Shown here in pieces: positions 33,628 to 45,912 of a DNA stretch of 64,000 nucleotides. The stretch covers positions 3,410,001-3,474,000 of the forward strand of contig JAJUBI010000001.1 in assembly GCA_022419385.1 (NCBI GenBank). The letters run 5' to 3'. Origin of the DNA: Paraconiothyrium sp. Pb-2020 (taxonomy: Eukaryota > Ascomycota > Dothideomycetes > Pleosporales > Didymosphaeriaceae). Under the pieces are notes generated by a model. It ran no database searches. It was given only the letters and a program-made list of their open reading frames with translations, and had not been told where the DNA came from. The translations under genes and the position numbers were made by a program. How positions within the stretch are numbered: position 1 is the stretch's first letter; the number at the start of each line of letters is the position of its first letter.

Positions 33628-35285
33628 TTAATGGCGCAAAAAATGTTCAGGCACAGCGCTCTCATCGCGACCAAAGTTGCCAAACGCACTTTGAGGAATC
33701 ACGATCTTCCTGCTCAGCTCATCTGTTTGCCCCACGTTTGACCCTCCAGGATGTGGTTCTTCAACGGAATCAACCTCCGGGGTCGTGGGGTGTATCCTCA
33801 TCTCTATATCATCTTGCTTCCCCTTATCTTCATTACTGCTTGCTTTGCTGTTTCCAAATCTGACTCTTTCGGTGCGGCTACTGGATCCGTATCTAATGTA
33901 ACCGGCAGAAGGGCTTCGTATTGTACCAAGCACCTTGGGAAAGAGCCGCATGAGGATCATACGAATAGATGGCATACAGACACACATAATGCCGACATTG
34001 ATCTCGACGGTGGACCAGTTCGAAACGTCCCATTGGTCCCAGGTCGGGTTGGTGGAATTTGCGAAATGTACGAGGGATTGAAGGCGGAGGATCGATACTA
34101 TTGTGACACTACAAAACTATCATTAGCGACACATGCGCTTAACAAGTACATGATGTGCGTGAGAAGATACAGAAGGGGAATCGCGAATTAACGCTACTAC
34201 ATCGAGAGTCTATGTGGCTTTGGACGCAGGTAGGGTAGTTGAAGCAGGCGTTAAAACTTACAATGTACCGACACAAAACATCAACGCGACTCCAACCTTC
34301 TTCTTCCAAGCTAGCTGGAGATGAATCAGTTGGGAAAGGGGTATCGCGAGCATCCAGAAATCGAGCGATATCGAGATGGCGGCGTTGGACCAGCCCAGCG
34401 CATTGATATTAATGCAGGTTCCTGGGGTCTCACCGTGCCACCTGTTCCAGTAGTAGCTGACAGGACTGCATTGGAAGATAGCGACGATGACGAAGATCGC
34501 ACCAAAACAGCTGTTGAATGCTACCGTCGCCCATATGACTCTTCGCACCGGTTTCCCAGGAAAAACTCGGAGGTAGAAGAAGAGTAACGAAAGCTTGAGA
34601 AGCGTGATCTGAGCAAAATACAAGAACTCCATGACATAGAAATATCTCGCGAAGCTTGTTATGTGCTCAAATTGCAACGTCCACACATCCCTGCCCAAGC
34701 CGTTGGCAGCCATCCCCAGGACGTTGATAGCAGAACTTGGTGCCCCAGAGAGCAATGTGATGAATACGAAGCAGTCGTCGAGACCAATGTCCATCGTCGT
34801 CATGATCATCTTGTAGCCGAGGCGAAGCAATACCAAAGCAGCCGATATCACAGCTAAGGTGGTCGAGATTCTGCTATAAAGGCCAGAACTGTCGCGAATA
34901 GGAGCACCGCAAGTCGTTGATGTAATGTTCTTGGTTGCTGAACTTCCAATCAGCGATTACGACCAAGCAGGAAGGGACTTCTCATACTCAGCGCCTCTTT
35001 GACCGAACATGTCTGCAACACACACGCCTCCACACTACTCTGTAGTTGCTCATTTGTGCATATACATGTCTGGTCGGTGAGCTTGCACGGAGAATCGCTG
35101 GTTGCAGAAATGAGACATTCTAACTGTGCAGTTGCTTATCAGTATGATGCGCCGTAAGGTGATAGAACACTGTTGCATACCGCGCATGTAGGCAGGCGTT
35201 CTGTAGCTTCAGCGAGAGATCCTTGTGCAGCATTGGAGGGAAGGGACATCAGCAAAAACATTAGGATGACAATTATTGTTCTCAT
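33628..35285 (-). CDS. CFEM-domain seven-transmembrane rhodopsin-like receptor (PTH11-type)
   Basis: Four exons (35,285-35,181; 35,123-34,988; 34,937-34,262; 34,108-33,628) give 465 residues. Residues 1-20 form a signal peptide. A CFEM domain follows, with eight cysteines in the expected order: LPTCA, LEC, DSPC, QTCIC, EAC, QTC and a last Cys before GAP; the first intron splits it. A seven-helix fungal rhodopsin domain comes next (for example YFAQITLLKLSLLFFYLRVF and NAAISISLDFWMLAIPLSQL), then a hydrophilic tail rich in Ser, Glu and Pro. CFEM-7TM proteins sit in the plasma membrane; the Magnaporthe PTH11 member senses host surface cues. The ligand here is unknown. The third intron is long for this window (153 nt). 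The secreted FAD oxidase gene starts 1.2 kb away on the other strand. Confidence 0.9.
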
Positions 35286-36500
35286 GGTCACTCTGTTGTC
35301 CGAGCATACCAAATGGGAAGGGTTCGACCCTGACATATGTGACCTTCGAACCTCATAGCTCGAACCAGACATAAGCCGAAATGCCGGGGGATTCCCACCT
35401 CTTGGACACCTTGACGCACGAGCGAGATGACCGTCACGGCCAAGATCGTGTGATGATGCACGCTACAGTGGCAAGCGAGCAGGCTACTCTTGATAGTTTG
35501 AGAACTTTCCGCAGTTGTTTTTTGGAACTCGTTTCGCAAATGAATCAAAAAATGGATTCCATACATTGTGATCCAGTGGGGCCAATCCAAGCTTGGCGGA
35601 GTCCACCCCGAGATCTAGGGGCGGAGCACTAGCCTTTTGTGATGGACTGCCCAGTACGCATCAAGATTTTGAGACAGGATCCTAGTCCTCTCGCAAAGAT
35701 AAGCTTTCGTATAGATTGGGGAAGAATTGTGCTTGCGCTCGCCATCTACCCTGCGAGCGCATATCCAAGCAAGCTTAGCGGTGTTCTGGATCTGCCGGCA
35801 ATATGGCGATCACTTTTATAACGTTGCCCGTGGTGTCATTTTAGTACGACTTTAGTATTCTGTTCACCATCTGGCACCGTTGGAAATCAAGCGAGACATC
35901 TCGAGTCGAGCTGAAGTGGGGCAGCAAACCACAATTGGAGGTTGCATAGCGCAGTGCTTAGCTCCTCTATTCGCCCCTAGTCGTCTACCTCTCCATAGCA
36001 TATCCCAGTATCCGAACTGGTTAGACTTCTAATGCTGCATGCCATGCCGGCTGTGTTAGCAAACCTTAATTTCACGCTGAACTCAATTTACGACTGTCAC
36101 TTGTGTCTAGCCGATGAACGGCCGATTAAGTAGAACTACGCACGCAGAGAAACAAAGGTACAGATAGGTACAGAAGGCGATTTGAAGAGCATGGCAACAT
36201 TGCGTAGTATCTTAACGCTTCCAGTTGAGGGCCTTTTGGGCGATATCAACAACCTCGTTGTATACTCGTATGCCTGACCGTTCCTCCTCAGGATAAGTTC
36301 CGTTTGATACGCTCCGAGATAGGCTCGAGGGCCGTTCTGAACTGCCAAAAATGGCAGAACATCTCCGTGGTATCCACGTAAGGTACACAGCTAGCCAATT
36401 TATACATATAACACGAGAATAACCTCTCCGGTGTTCTGCTGTACGCGCTTTCGTTGGTGCCTTGCATCTTGGTTCCCGAGCAATTTGTGTGATCTGGGAA
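35286..36500. other. Intergenic region between divergent receptor and oxidase genes
   Basis: This 1.2-kb stretch separates two divergently transcribed genes and must hold both promoters. No coherent gene, repeat or RNA was seen; short open frames on both strands overlap and lack features. Confidence 0.5.
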
Positions 36501-38309
36501 ATGATGGAGCTGCTTATAACACTCTTCCTTTTAGCCATCAAGTCGTACGCAGGGGTGGTTCCCAATATGACGTGCCATTGCTTTCCGGGGGACAGTTGCT
36601 GGCCTGCAGCATCGGCCTGGGCAAGTTTGAACAGTACCGTGGGGGGTCGACTCATCGCCACCGTCCCTATCGGCTCTCCTTGCCACGATCCCAATTACAG
36701 TGCTACGGACGGTAGTGCACTGCAAACCCAGTGGAAGCTACCCCAGACGCAGTAAGCACCACAATCTGACTCAGAAGTGCAGAGTGACAATTGATATCTG
36801 GCAATAGTCTAGCATCTTCTTCGTCGGTCATGCAAGCATACTTTGCAAATCAAAGTTGTGATCCATTCACTGCACAGACTACGCCATGCCTCATTGGCAA
36901 CTACGCTCGCTACACTGTCAACGCGACGTCGAGCGCGGATGTAGTCACTGCTATCAACTTTGCACGCACAAGGAATGTCCGTTTCGTCATTCGAAACACT
37001 GGTCACGAGTACGTATGCCCCGGTATGATTCAAGGAGCGAGCGTTAAATCATTTGGATCGCAGTTACAAGGGGGGATCTACTGGTTCTGGTTCGCTCGCC
37101 ATCTGGACTCAACACCTCAAAACTGCGCAGTTCTTTGATTGGTCTGACTCTTTCTACAACGGAAAGGCCTTTAAGATGGGCGCCGGGGTCCTAGGCTATG
37201 AGGCGGTGACAGCTGCTGCGGCCCAGGGCCTTGTTGTACTCTCGGGCACATGCCCAACAGTCGGAGCTGCGGGAGGTTACCTTCAGGGCGGTGGACACTC
37301 TGCTCTGAGCACCAATTTTGGTTTAGCTGCTGATCAAGTCCTCGAATGGGAGGTTGCCACAGCAGCAGGCAAGATTGTTAAGGCCTCAAGAACCACCAAC
37401 TCAGACCTATACTGGGCATTGAGTGGCGGCGGGGGCGGAACATACGCCGTAGTGCTCTCAGCCACTGTAAGAGCCTATTCCGATGCCAAGGTCGCCGGTG
37501 CTCAGCTTCAAATGGCAGCTGCGGGGACTACCGCCGACAAATTCTACCAAGCCATCGCAAGGTTTCACGCTATTGTTCCGAATATCACCGATAGCGGCAC
37601 ATCGACCGCTTTTGTCTTCAACTCGCAAATCTTTTCCATTGCTCCGATTACTGCATTCAACCAGACGTCTGCGCAGGTTAAGATCGCTCTGGACCCCTTC
37701 ATTGCCGTGTTGACTGAACTTGCTATTCCATATTCGATCACCTATTCTGACTCCATGACATACTACGAACATTACAACAAGTACATGGGACCTCTCCCGT
37801 ATGGTCATCTAGAAGTCGAGGCATATCAGTTCTCCAGTCGTCTGATTCCACGAAAGGTGCTGGAGACGAACAACGATGCGCTCCAAAAGGCTTTACGGAA
37901 CATCACCGAGAATGGGGTCCTTGCCGTTTCTGTAGCATTGAACGTCACGCATCAATCCAGCCGGCCTAATGCCGTGCTCCCAGCTTGGCGTGATGCTGCC
38001 ATTCATATGCAGATGACACTACCTTGGGACAACACACCATCTGCCTGGCCGAAAATGATCGCAGATCAATTCCGTCTAACGGACGAGCTTGTCCCACAGG
38101 TAGAGGCAGTGACACCTGGCAGTGGAACATACATGAATGAAGGAGACTTTAGAACGGCTGATTGGCAAAACAAATGGTTTGGTAAAAATTATGACTCGCT
38201 ATTATCTATCAAGAAGAAGTGGGACCCGGATTTTGTGTTCTACGGAGCGAAGACAGTGGGGAGCGAAGCATGGAAGTTAGATAATAGCGGACGCATGTGT
38301 AAGGTGTAA
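36501..38309 (+). CDS. Secreted FAD-linked oxidase (VAO/berberine-bridge family)
   Basis: Three exons (36,501-36,751; 36,808-37,012; 37,071-38,309) encode 564 residues. The leader MMELLITLFLLAIKSYAG is a signal peptide, followed by a CHCFPGDSCWP segment typical of this secreted subfamily. The FAD-binding domain holds VRFVIRNTGHEY, whose His is at the usual covalent flavin site, and SGTCPTVGAAGGY, whose Cys fits the second link of bicovalent members. The C-terminal BBE segment (MNEGDF, WFGKNY, LLSIKKKWDPDFVFY) is intact. Such enzymes oxidise sugars, alkaloids or secondary metabolites using oxygen; the substrate is unknown. Multiple Asn-x-Ser/Thr sites agree with secretion. A broken relative lies at 1,837-2,830 on the other chromosome end. 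No lesion is visible. Confidence 0.9.
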
Positions 38310-39340
38310 AAGCTCTAAACTTGCAATGTCCCCATCTTGACCCTCTAACAAGCGCTAAAGGTTCATTGGGGTTTGGAGGAAAGGTTTGTAGTAAATCGGC
38401 TCTTTTAGAGAGAACATTGTGATAAATACAATGGTGTACTTGATTCTGTTGTGGAATAAATGGTACTGGAGGTGAATGTCGACATGCGAGTGGCATAGAC
38501 GAGCTAAACAATCCACCATGTTACCCGTTGCTTTACGCAACGCTTGATTGCGCCTCTCAGGGCACTTACGAAGCGTAGCTGGATCTTACCACGAATTGAT
38601 TACCGGTGTACTGATCTAGAGAGCAACCACAGTGATATCGGCTTCGATACGTTCGGAAGATTCGCAACCATTGATCCATCCGAAACCGGTGATCGAGAGG
38701 GATTTCATATGGAAGTAATTACTATTGCGCAGTCGATGGCGGCGACACAGTGATTCTTTTAACCTAGGTCACTTACGCGAGGAAAGCGATCCGTATTAAG
38801 TAAGCACAAGGACGAATGTTACGCGTGTGTGGTTGCTCCATGACCGAACATATTGACAGTGCAGCCCAGATTCCTACGAGTGCGATGTACGGACGGTAGC
38901 CTAGATTCCTGTGGCTAGGAACCAGTGCGTTGAAAGAAAGCATATGTTGAAGACTATCGTAAAGAAATGTAGCTGTAGTCCCATTTCTATGTATGGCGTT
39001 GTAAATTGTTGCCCGGATCGATCGCTCTTCGCGTACATCGGCGCCCATTAGGCAGCAACGCATAACTAGCCAGTACCATGATACATTCTGTAAAAGCTAT
39101 TCTGGGTAGCGTCGTCGTCTGCTGACATGCGTTCTCACAGAAGTCGTCGCTATTTAAGAGAGATGCATCAGCTAGGATTGTAGAAAGTTGTCAGCAGCCC
39201 TGATTGACCATAGCTATAATTGTGCTAGTTCACTAGAGATGACTGTGATATAGTTTGGGAGCTGCTTTTGTATGCTCTAATCTGATAAAGTGTTGCTGGT
39301 GTTGGTGTCAAATTACTTTGTCGCTCTAAAAAGAGAACCC
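38310..39340. other. Gene-less stretch
   Basis: No supported gene. Several short frames overlap on both strands. Composition is ordinary and no repeat was recognised. Confidence 0.5.
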
Positions 39341-39742
39341 CTAGTTCTTGGTCCCATCATCCAAAGCCTCCGATATCTCGAACATCTCGTCGTCAATACC
39401 TGGGAGACTTTTACGAAGAGAATTGATGATCTTTGGTAGTTCTTGAACACTTGTAGACTCGTCAAGCTGGTGGATCAGACTGCCGGCTGGCTCTTGACAT
39501 GCGTTGGCCTGCTTCCGAAGCTTGAGCCCTGCGGCGTCAAAGCCATGACCAACCTTTGCCGGAACCCTGGTTCCTAAACGCTTAAGGTGGGATCTGGAAT
39601 CCTCTAGCCACGTGTTTCGATTTGAGTCGGTACTTTCGGCACTTTTCAAGCTGTGGATATCGCATATGAGGGCAAAGCGGGAGCGTATGAAGTCGTCCAC
39701 AGCTGTGGCGAGCTGTCTCAACTCGCTGTGATAAGAGGGCAT
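39341..39742 (-). CDS. Hypothetical protein, helical (weak)
   Basis: From the ATG at 39,742 the frame encodes 133 residues; the open frame continues upstream without an ATG. The sequence is charged and probably mostly helical (SELRQLATAVDDFIRSRF, QELPKIINSLRKSL) with no signal peptide or membrane segment. The style recalls the N-terminal helical part of fungal STAND/HET proteins, but no diagnostic motif is present. It might be a small gene or a remnant. Confidence 0.35.
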   Translation of the reverse strand: MPSYHSELRQLATAVDDFIRSRFALICDIHSLKSAESTDSNRNTWLEDSRSHLKRLGTRVPAKVGHGFDAAGLKLRKQANACQEPAGSLIHQLDESTSVQELPKIINSLRKSLPGIDDEMFEISEALDDGTKN

Positions 39743-40290
39743 GATGGCAATACGCCACAGCCGGGAACGCGAAATATGCGCTGGTTGCTTCGTGGTTAGG
39801 TTGGTGTGCCGGTAGAATGTTGGGAACTTGTTGCCAGGCACCAACGTGTTCCGTTGATGACATGATGCGATGTCGGACGCGGTGACGCTCACAACACAAC
39901 ATGAGCTTATCTCTCGACATACCCCGCACAGTAAGCTTTTTCCGACCTACATGTTTCCTACCGATACCCAGACGTGCACGTGCGGGACTATCGCATGCTA
40001 CAATTCTGATGCCCTGGGGAGTTATAACAAGTACGTGTAGGCAATATACCCTAAGTATATCCCTGGTGAGTTACGCCAACACCGGGCGGCCGTTCACAGC
40101 CAATCGTCTTCATGTGGCTTGGGGTGCCTAACCCTGCACCTGCTAATCACAGCACTCGTACTCATCTCGCAACAACCAATCGGCATAATTGGATCCCGTG
40201 TAACAGAAGTGACTGGTCCGCCCAGGTTCCGCTCAATCTACGCGACGCGTCCAATGTCCACCCGACCAGTTTGCTTCTATCAACAGCACC

Positions 40291-43200
40291 ATGAACAACT
40301 TTTCCAACTGTACCTCAGATGCGGATGATAACTTCGGTCCCTCTGTCGTTGCGTGTCGCGATGGTTTCGACTTCACGATCGCCTTCGAGCAATACTTCTT
40401 CACGCTGGCGCCTTCCGTCCTGCTCCTCCTCGTCGCACCATGGAGACTGCAAAGTCTCGCTCGCATGCACCAAAAAGTCATCGGCAATGGGCTAAGGTCG
40501 ACTAAACTGGTAGGCCCTCCTCTACGACGCTGCACTCGTCGCTTTGCTAATTCGGATATTGTCCAGTCGGCCATTGCCGTCTTCGCTATCTTACAGTTGA
40601 CCTTGATCATTCTCTGGGCCTCAAATTCTGGACCAAGGGCGCAGAAGCCTTCCTTAGCGGCTTCAGTGTTGTCATTCGCTACCAGCCTGGTGCTATGCGC
40701 GCTCTCAGCACTGGAGCACTCAAAATCGCTGCGACCATCTTTCTTGCTTCAGGGATATCTATTACTGACCATCATTGTTGATGCGGCTCTGCTTCGAACC
40801 TTGTGGCTTATCTCATCATTCTCGGCAAGCATCAGAGCCGTATACACCGCCACGATTGCGATCAAGTTTGTTATTCTTGTTTTAGAGGCAAAAGAGAAGA
40901 GGAATAACAATAGTCACGATTACAAGGACATCAGTCCAGAGGAGTACAGTGGTTTGTACAGTCAAGGCGTGTTTTGGTGGCTCAATCATCTTATTTGGCA
41001 AGGGGCGCGCCATGTCCTCCGTCCACGCGATTTGTATCCCCTCACCCACGACATGACAGCGAAAGTTTTAGGTCCGCGATTCTGGTCCCGATGGACGAAA
41101 TGTAAGGAATTGTTGTTCTGGGTTGCAATTCTTAGCTAACATGCTAGCAGACGAACGCACCACCAATGGTCAACTTCCACGAGAACTGATCAAGTTATTG
41201 GGCTGGCCTATGTTTTTGCCTGTATTGCCTCGGCTAGCTCTCATTGCATTCACTCTCTGTCAACCACTTCTTCTGAAGAGACTGTTGCAGTTTCTGACCA
41301 GCGAAGACGAACATGTTCGAATTGGGCACGGCTTGATTGGGGCATACGGCGCGGTATACTTGGGTATTGGGGTACGTGAACAATGTATCCAGAGGCTTTG
41401 ATGGCATTGCTTAAACAAATAGGTGTCGTCGGCTTTATACTGGCATCGTCATTATAGGTTCCTTGTCATGCTACGTGGTATCTTGATTACCGCCATCTTC
41501 CATAAAGCAGCTGAGCTCAATATTGCGGCTCTGGACAGTTCAACTTCGGTCACATTAATGAGCACAGATGTGGAGCGCATTGTCAGAGGCCTACTTGACA
41601 TGCACGAGTTCTGGGCTAATGTCATACAAGTCGGGCTCTGCACTTGGCTGATACAGATTGAGCTTGGACTGGCTTGCTTGGTCCCAATTGGCGTTGCTCT
41701 AACTGCCTTCGTGGTCACCATTTGGCTTTCGACATTCACCACTGCATTTCAGATAAAGTGGGTCAGCAAGATCGAAGAGCGCATAGGATTCACGACGTCC
41801 ATGTTAGGTTCGATGAAGTCCATCAAGCTGTCCGGATTAGGCCCTAAGGTAGGTCCACTTCTAGAGCGAGCGCGTGTCCGAGAAGTCCGAGCTGCTGGCC
41901 AATTCCGGCTTCTTTCTGTCGTTTCCTCGACAATAGCAAATGTACCACTTCTCATCTCGCCCGTCATTACCTTCGCAATTTACACGGCCATCGCGGTTAA
42001 GTACGGAACGACTCTGGACGCCACAAGGCTGTTCACAGCTCTTTCGCTTCTAATACTTTTGTCTGAGCCCCTGTTTAATGTTTTCGGAGGTCTAATCGAC
42101 TTTATGTCGGCAATTGGGTGCTTGAGCCGGATCGATACCTTTCTGACTAAGCCCTCTCGAGTGGACAACCGACGAATTTCGCAAGATTCTGTGGGGGATG
42201 CGCTCCGTACACCAAGTGACACTGTTTTCTCAAAAAAGCAAAAAGAGAAAGGGCCCAAGCAAGCAACCGAAAAAGAGAAAGCCAACGCATCCGGTCTGGA
42301 AGTAGCATGCGTGTCAATAGAAGATGGTTACTTCGGCTGGGCACACGATGGCGAACCGATACTCAAAGACGTCGATATCACAGTTCCACGTGGGCATTTC
42401 ACCCTCATTTCCGGCCCAGTTGCCTCTGGGAAGTCGACTTTGTTGAAAGGAATTCTGGGTGAACTGCCCTTGGCAAAAGGCACGATTCGCCTGCCCAGAC
42501 CCGACATTGCTTTTTGCGAGCAGTCTGCTTGGCTTACGAACGCATCAATCCGAAAAAACATTATCGGTGTCTCTACGTTCGATGCGGATCTCTACGCCGC
42601 CGTGATACATTGTTGCGATCTCGCCAGCGACCTCGAGATGCTTCCAGATGGAGACCGGACTATTGTTGGTAGCAAGGGCTTTGCTCTTAGTGGTGGCCAG
42701 AAACAGCGAATCGGCATTGCGCGCGCGGCCTATGCTAAGAAAGAACTGGCAATATTCGATGATGTTCTCAGTGCTTTGGACATGGCCACTCAGAATCGCA
42801 TCTTTCACCGGCTTTTTGGACCTCGAGGTTTCCTTCGTCGATCCGGGACGACTGCTTTGCTTGCTACACATGCAAACCGGTTTTTGCCACATGCCGATCA
42901 CGTGATAGTTTTAGGAGAAGGACAGGTCTTGGAGCAAGGTCCATACATGAAATTAAGTATCAATAAAGATCTCGCGGAAACGGGGACCTCTGAATCGGGG
43001 GGAAGTTACAATGAGGAAGTTCCCTTAGACATTGAAGACAACGAAGCATCACCTTCCAAGTACAGCCCACATGAGGAGAAAGCCAAAGACGTCCCTTTAG
43101 CTAGATCTCGCCAGCTTGGAGACTTCCAGGTCTACCGCTACTACTTCGCTGCTTTGAGCTGGGCTGTTGCGGCAATCTTCTTCGTGTTGCAGATCTTGTG

Positions 43201-44985
43201 GGCCTTTCTCTCTTGCTTCCCAACCGTTTGGTTGAAGTGGTGGACCGACGACAACGCACAGCATCCGAACAAAAGAAATGCCTATTTCATCGGATTCTAT
43301 GCAGCACTTCAAGTTTTCGGTTTGATATCCTCTGGGCTCGTGACCTGGTGGTCCTTTAACATTATGGCCGTCAAGACTGGAGTCAAACTTCATGAGATAT
43401 TAGCCAGGACTGTCATATCCGCCCCCATGATCTTTTTCAGCTCAACGGACAGTGGTAGTATACTCACCAGGTTCAGCCAAGACATACAACTGCTGGACAT
43501 GTCTTTGCCTCTTGCCCTTCAAGTGGTCGTCACCAACATGTTGATTTGCATTGCTCAGATTGGCCTCATTGCGTCCGCGTCTGCATGGATTGCCGTTAGC
43601 TTCCCATTTCTGATTGCGACTTTCTACCTCGTACAGAAATATTACCTCCGAACGTCTCGACAGATGCGTCTCCTAGATCTAGAAGAGAAGGCACCATTAT
43701 AGTAGGTCTGCCTTCACGCAGTTTGTGTTTTCCAATACTGATGTCGGTTGCAGCACCCAATTTGTGGAGACAATCGCCGGACTTGCGACTGTTCGTGCGT
43801 TTTCCTGGCAGCAAACTTACATCACCCGTAACCACGATTTAGTCGATGGCTCACAAAAGCCCTTTTATCTCATGTATATGCTTCAGCGGTGGCTCTCACT
43901 GGTCCTGGATGTTATAATTGGCTCGTTAGCAGTGTTAGTTGTTGGCATCGCCGTTGCGCTCCGCGACTCAGTCTCTCCAGGATTCACTGGGGTCTCGTTG
44001 ACGCAAATCATTTCCTTTACCTCCTACCTTAAGCTCATGATCATGTTTTGGACTCAGATGGAGACTTCCATTGGAGCCGTGGCTCGCATCAGGCAGTTCA
44101 ATGCGGATACCCCGAATGAGAATCTTCCCGACGAGGACATCGAGCCACCCCCGCAATGGCCGGATGAGGGAAGACTCCACATCTCAGATCTCTCGGCCAA
44201 GTACTCCGAAGACTCGGAGAAAATGACGCTCTCTAACATCAACATCATGGTCGAGCCAGGGCAAAAGGTTGGTATCTGTGGGCGTACCGGAAGTGGGAAG
44301 AGCTCTTTGATGCTCACACTGTTCCGACTTTTAGACATGAAGTCTGGAAAAGTAGAGATAGACGGAATCGACATTTCGACAATACCAAGGGATACAGTGC
44401 GCTCACGCCTCGTGAGCATTGCCGAGGAGCCTTTCTACCTCCCTGGGACGATTCGCGATAATATAGATCCGTATGGCCGCACTAGGGACGAAGAGATGAT
44501 TGAAGTACTAAAGAAATCTACGATTTGGGACACGATTCTGTCTAAGGGCGGACTTGACGCCGAATTAGATGCGGCGATGTTCAGCCACGGCCAGCGGCAA
44601 CTTTTCGGCATCGCGCGAGCGCTGCTCCGGCGAGACTACAAGGTCCTTGTTTTGGATGAAGCTACAAGCAGGTATTCAATGCTAGAGAGCGGCATCTTGC
44701 GCTCGCGTGCTCACTGAACATAGCGTCGATTCCAAGACGGACAAAATCATTCAAGACATCATTCGGGCCGAATTCCAGCATCACACGATCATTTCGGTTG
44801 CTCATCGCTTGGAGACCATTCTCGACTTTGATCATATCGCAGTCATGCATGATGGAAGGGTCGTTGAATATGACAGCCCGTCAGCACTCATGGCGAGGCA
44901 ATCAATGTTTAAGGAGCTCTATGACTCTTCACGCAGGAACCAATATCGTCCAAAGGACCCGGAAATCTCGATAGTGACGCTATAA
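40291..44985 (+). CDS. Full-length ABCC (MRP-type) multidrug transporter
   Basis: Five exons (40,291-41,101; 41,148-41,371; 41,423-43,701; 43,754-44,671; 44,724-44,985) give 1,497 residues. The layout is TMD0, membrane domain 1, nucleotide domain 1, membrane domain 2, nucleotide domain 2, the order of class C transporters. Domain 1 has Walker A GPVASGKST, signature LSGGQKQR and Walker B LAIFDDVLSALD; Asp instead of Glu after Walker B marks the usual degenerate ABCC site. Domain 2 has Walker A GRTGSGKSS, signature FSHGQRQL, Walker B VLVLDEATSS (split by intron 4) and switch His in VAHRLE. It should export conjugates, metabolites or toxic compounds at the plasma or vacuolar membrane. Intron 1 ends in a tandem acceptor (tagcag), so one amino acid may vary. 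No lesion is seen. Confidence 0.95.
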
Positions 44986-45220
44986 TTTGACCGATGTAGA
45001 CTTGTTCTTTCTCGGGTGATACGGCAAATGTTTAGCTTATCCTTACCCGTCTCGGAAAGAAAACCTCGAGGCCTAGCTCTTGACCAATTAGATACCTTCC
45101 CAGGCGAACATCTGTACCCCTGTTATCCCTCTATGCAGCAACACTGACCATCTACATCACCATCTTCAAATCAGCATCCAGGACAGAAAAACACCTTCCG
45201 ATCAGTCTTTGAATTTATGA

Positions 45221-45912
45221 ATGGTGTCGGCAAGCTCTTCTCACTCTGTTCGCGTCTCAGGAACGACTGGATCTGACCGCCTCCTACTGGGCCAGCAATT
45301 GCTGCGTGGCGCAGGGCTCTGGCAGGTTGCTATTGCGCCCCACCTCTGCGTCTTCTTCTGCACCGAAGTCTATAAGAGTGTGATGGTGTTCCTCGGGTTG
45401 AAAGGGATTGTCCGCCATTTCGAGTACGTTTCCCTACATTCCCGCCATCAACCTTCGTTGACGGTGAAAGACGCGACGTTTCTACTGCCTTTGTGGCTGC
45501 ATGCATCGTCTTGGTAGTCTTGGTACAGCAAACTTCTATAGCATCTCCACACCAGTATATGCGTTTTGAGGCTAGTGAATTCGTACTGGCCACGGCGCTG
45601 TGGCTCTGGCTCGTTCTCGACTTTCAATCCGTACCTTGGCTGGATTCATGTAGGGACTACTACGAAGACCACCCCTATCAGCATCCTTGCTATGCGAGTC
45701 AGAGGGTTGTGAGGGCGGCGGTGGCGGGAATAGTGTTATTGCAAGTGCTTGAGATGTCAGAAAGGGTTTCAGCTAATAGTGGACAGTGTGTCCGTTTTTC
45801 CAACCGTTGCTACTTCTACTTTGTGTGGAAGTGGGCGTCCGAAGACGAGAATGTGGGTCAAGGTAATGTAGAACGCGGAGATCCAACTGAAAGGTCGTCC
45901 TTGCTGTCGTGA
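45221..45912 (+). CDS. Small four-transmembrane (MARVEL-like) membrane protein
   Basis: Two exons (45,221-45,423; 45,471-45,912; intron 47 nt, GTACGT donor) give 214 residues. Four hydrophobic segments can be seen (around VAIAPHLCVFFCTEVY, VAACIVLVVLVQQT, FVLATALWLWLVLDF and AAVAGIVLLQVL), with a hydrophilic C-terminal tail. The arrangement resembles fungal MARVEL-type integral membrane proteins, but no defining motif confirms this. It starts only 236 bp after the ABC transporter on the same strand. Function is unknown. Confidence 0.6.

Noticed and set aside
16472..38309. Complete dikaritin-type ribosomal-peptide or other secondary-metabolite cluster
   Set aside because: An S41 peptidase, P450, peroxidase and FAD oxidase are present, but no DUF3328 (UstY-like) protein, no precursor with repeated Kex2-bounded cores, and no PKS, NRPS or terpene synthase could be found; unrelated HET/NACHT and receptor genes are interspersed.
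43754..44985. A defective second nucleotide-binding domain in the ABC transporter because its signature reads FSHGQ
   Set aside because: SHGQRQ-type signatures are common in fungal ABCC second domains, and Walker A, Walker B with Glu and the switch His are all intact.
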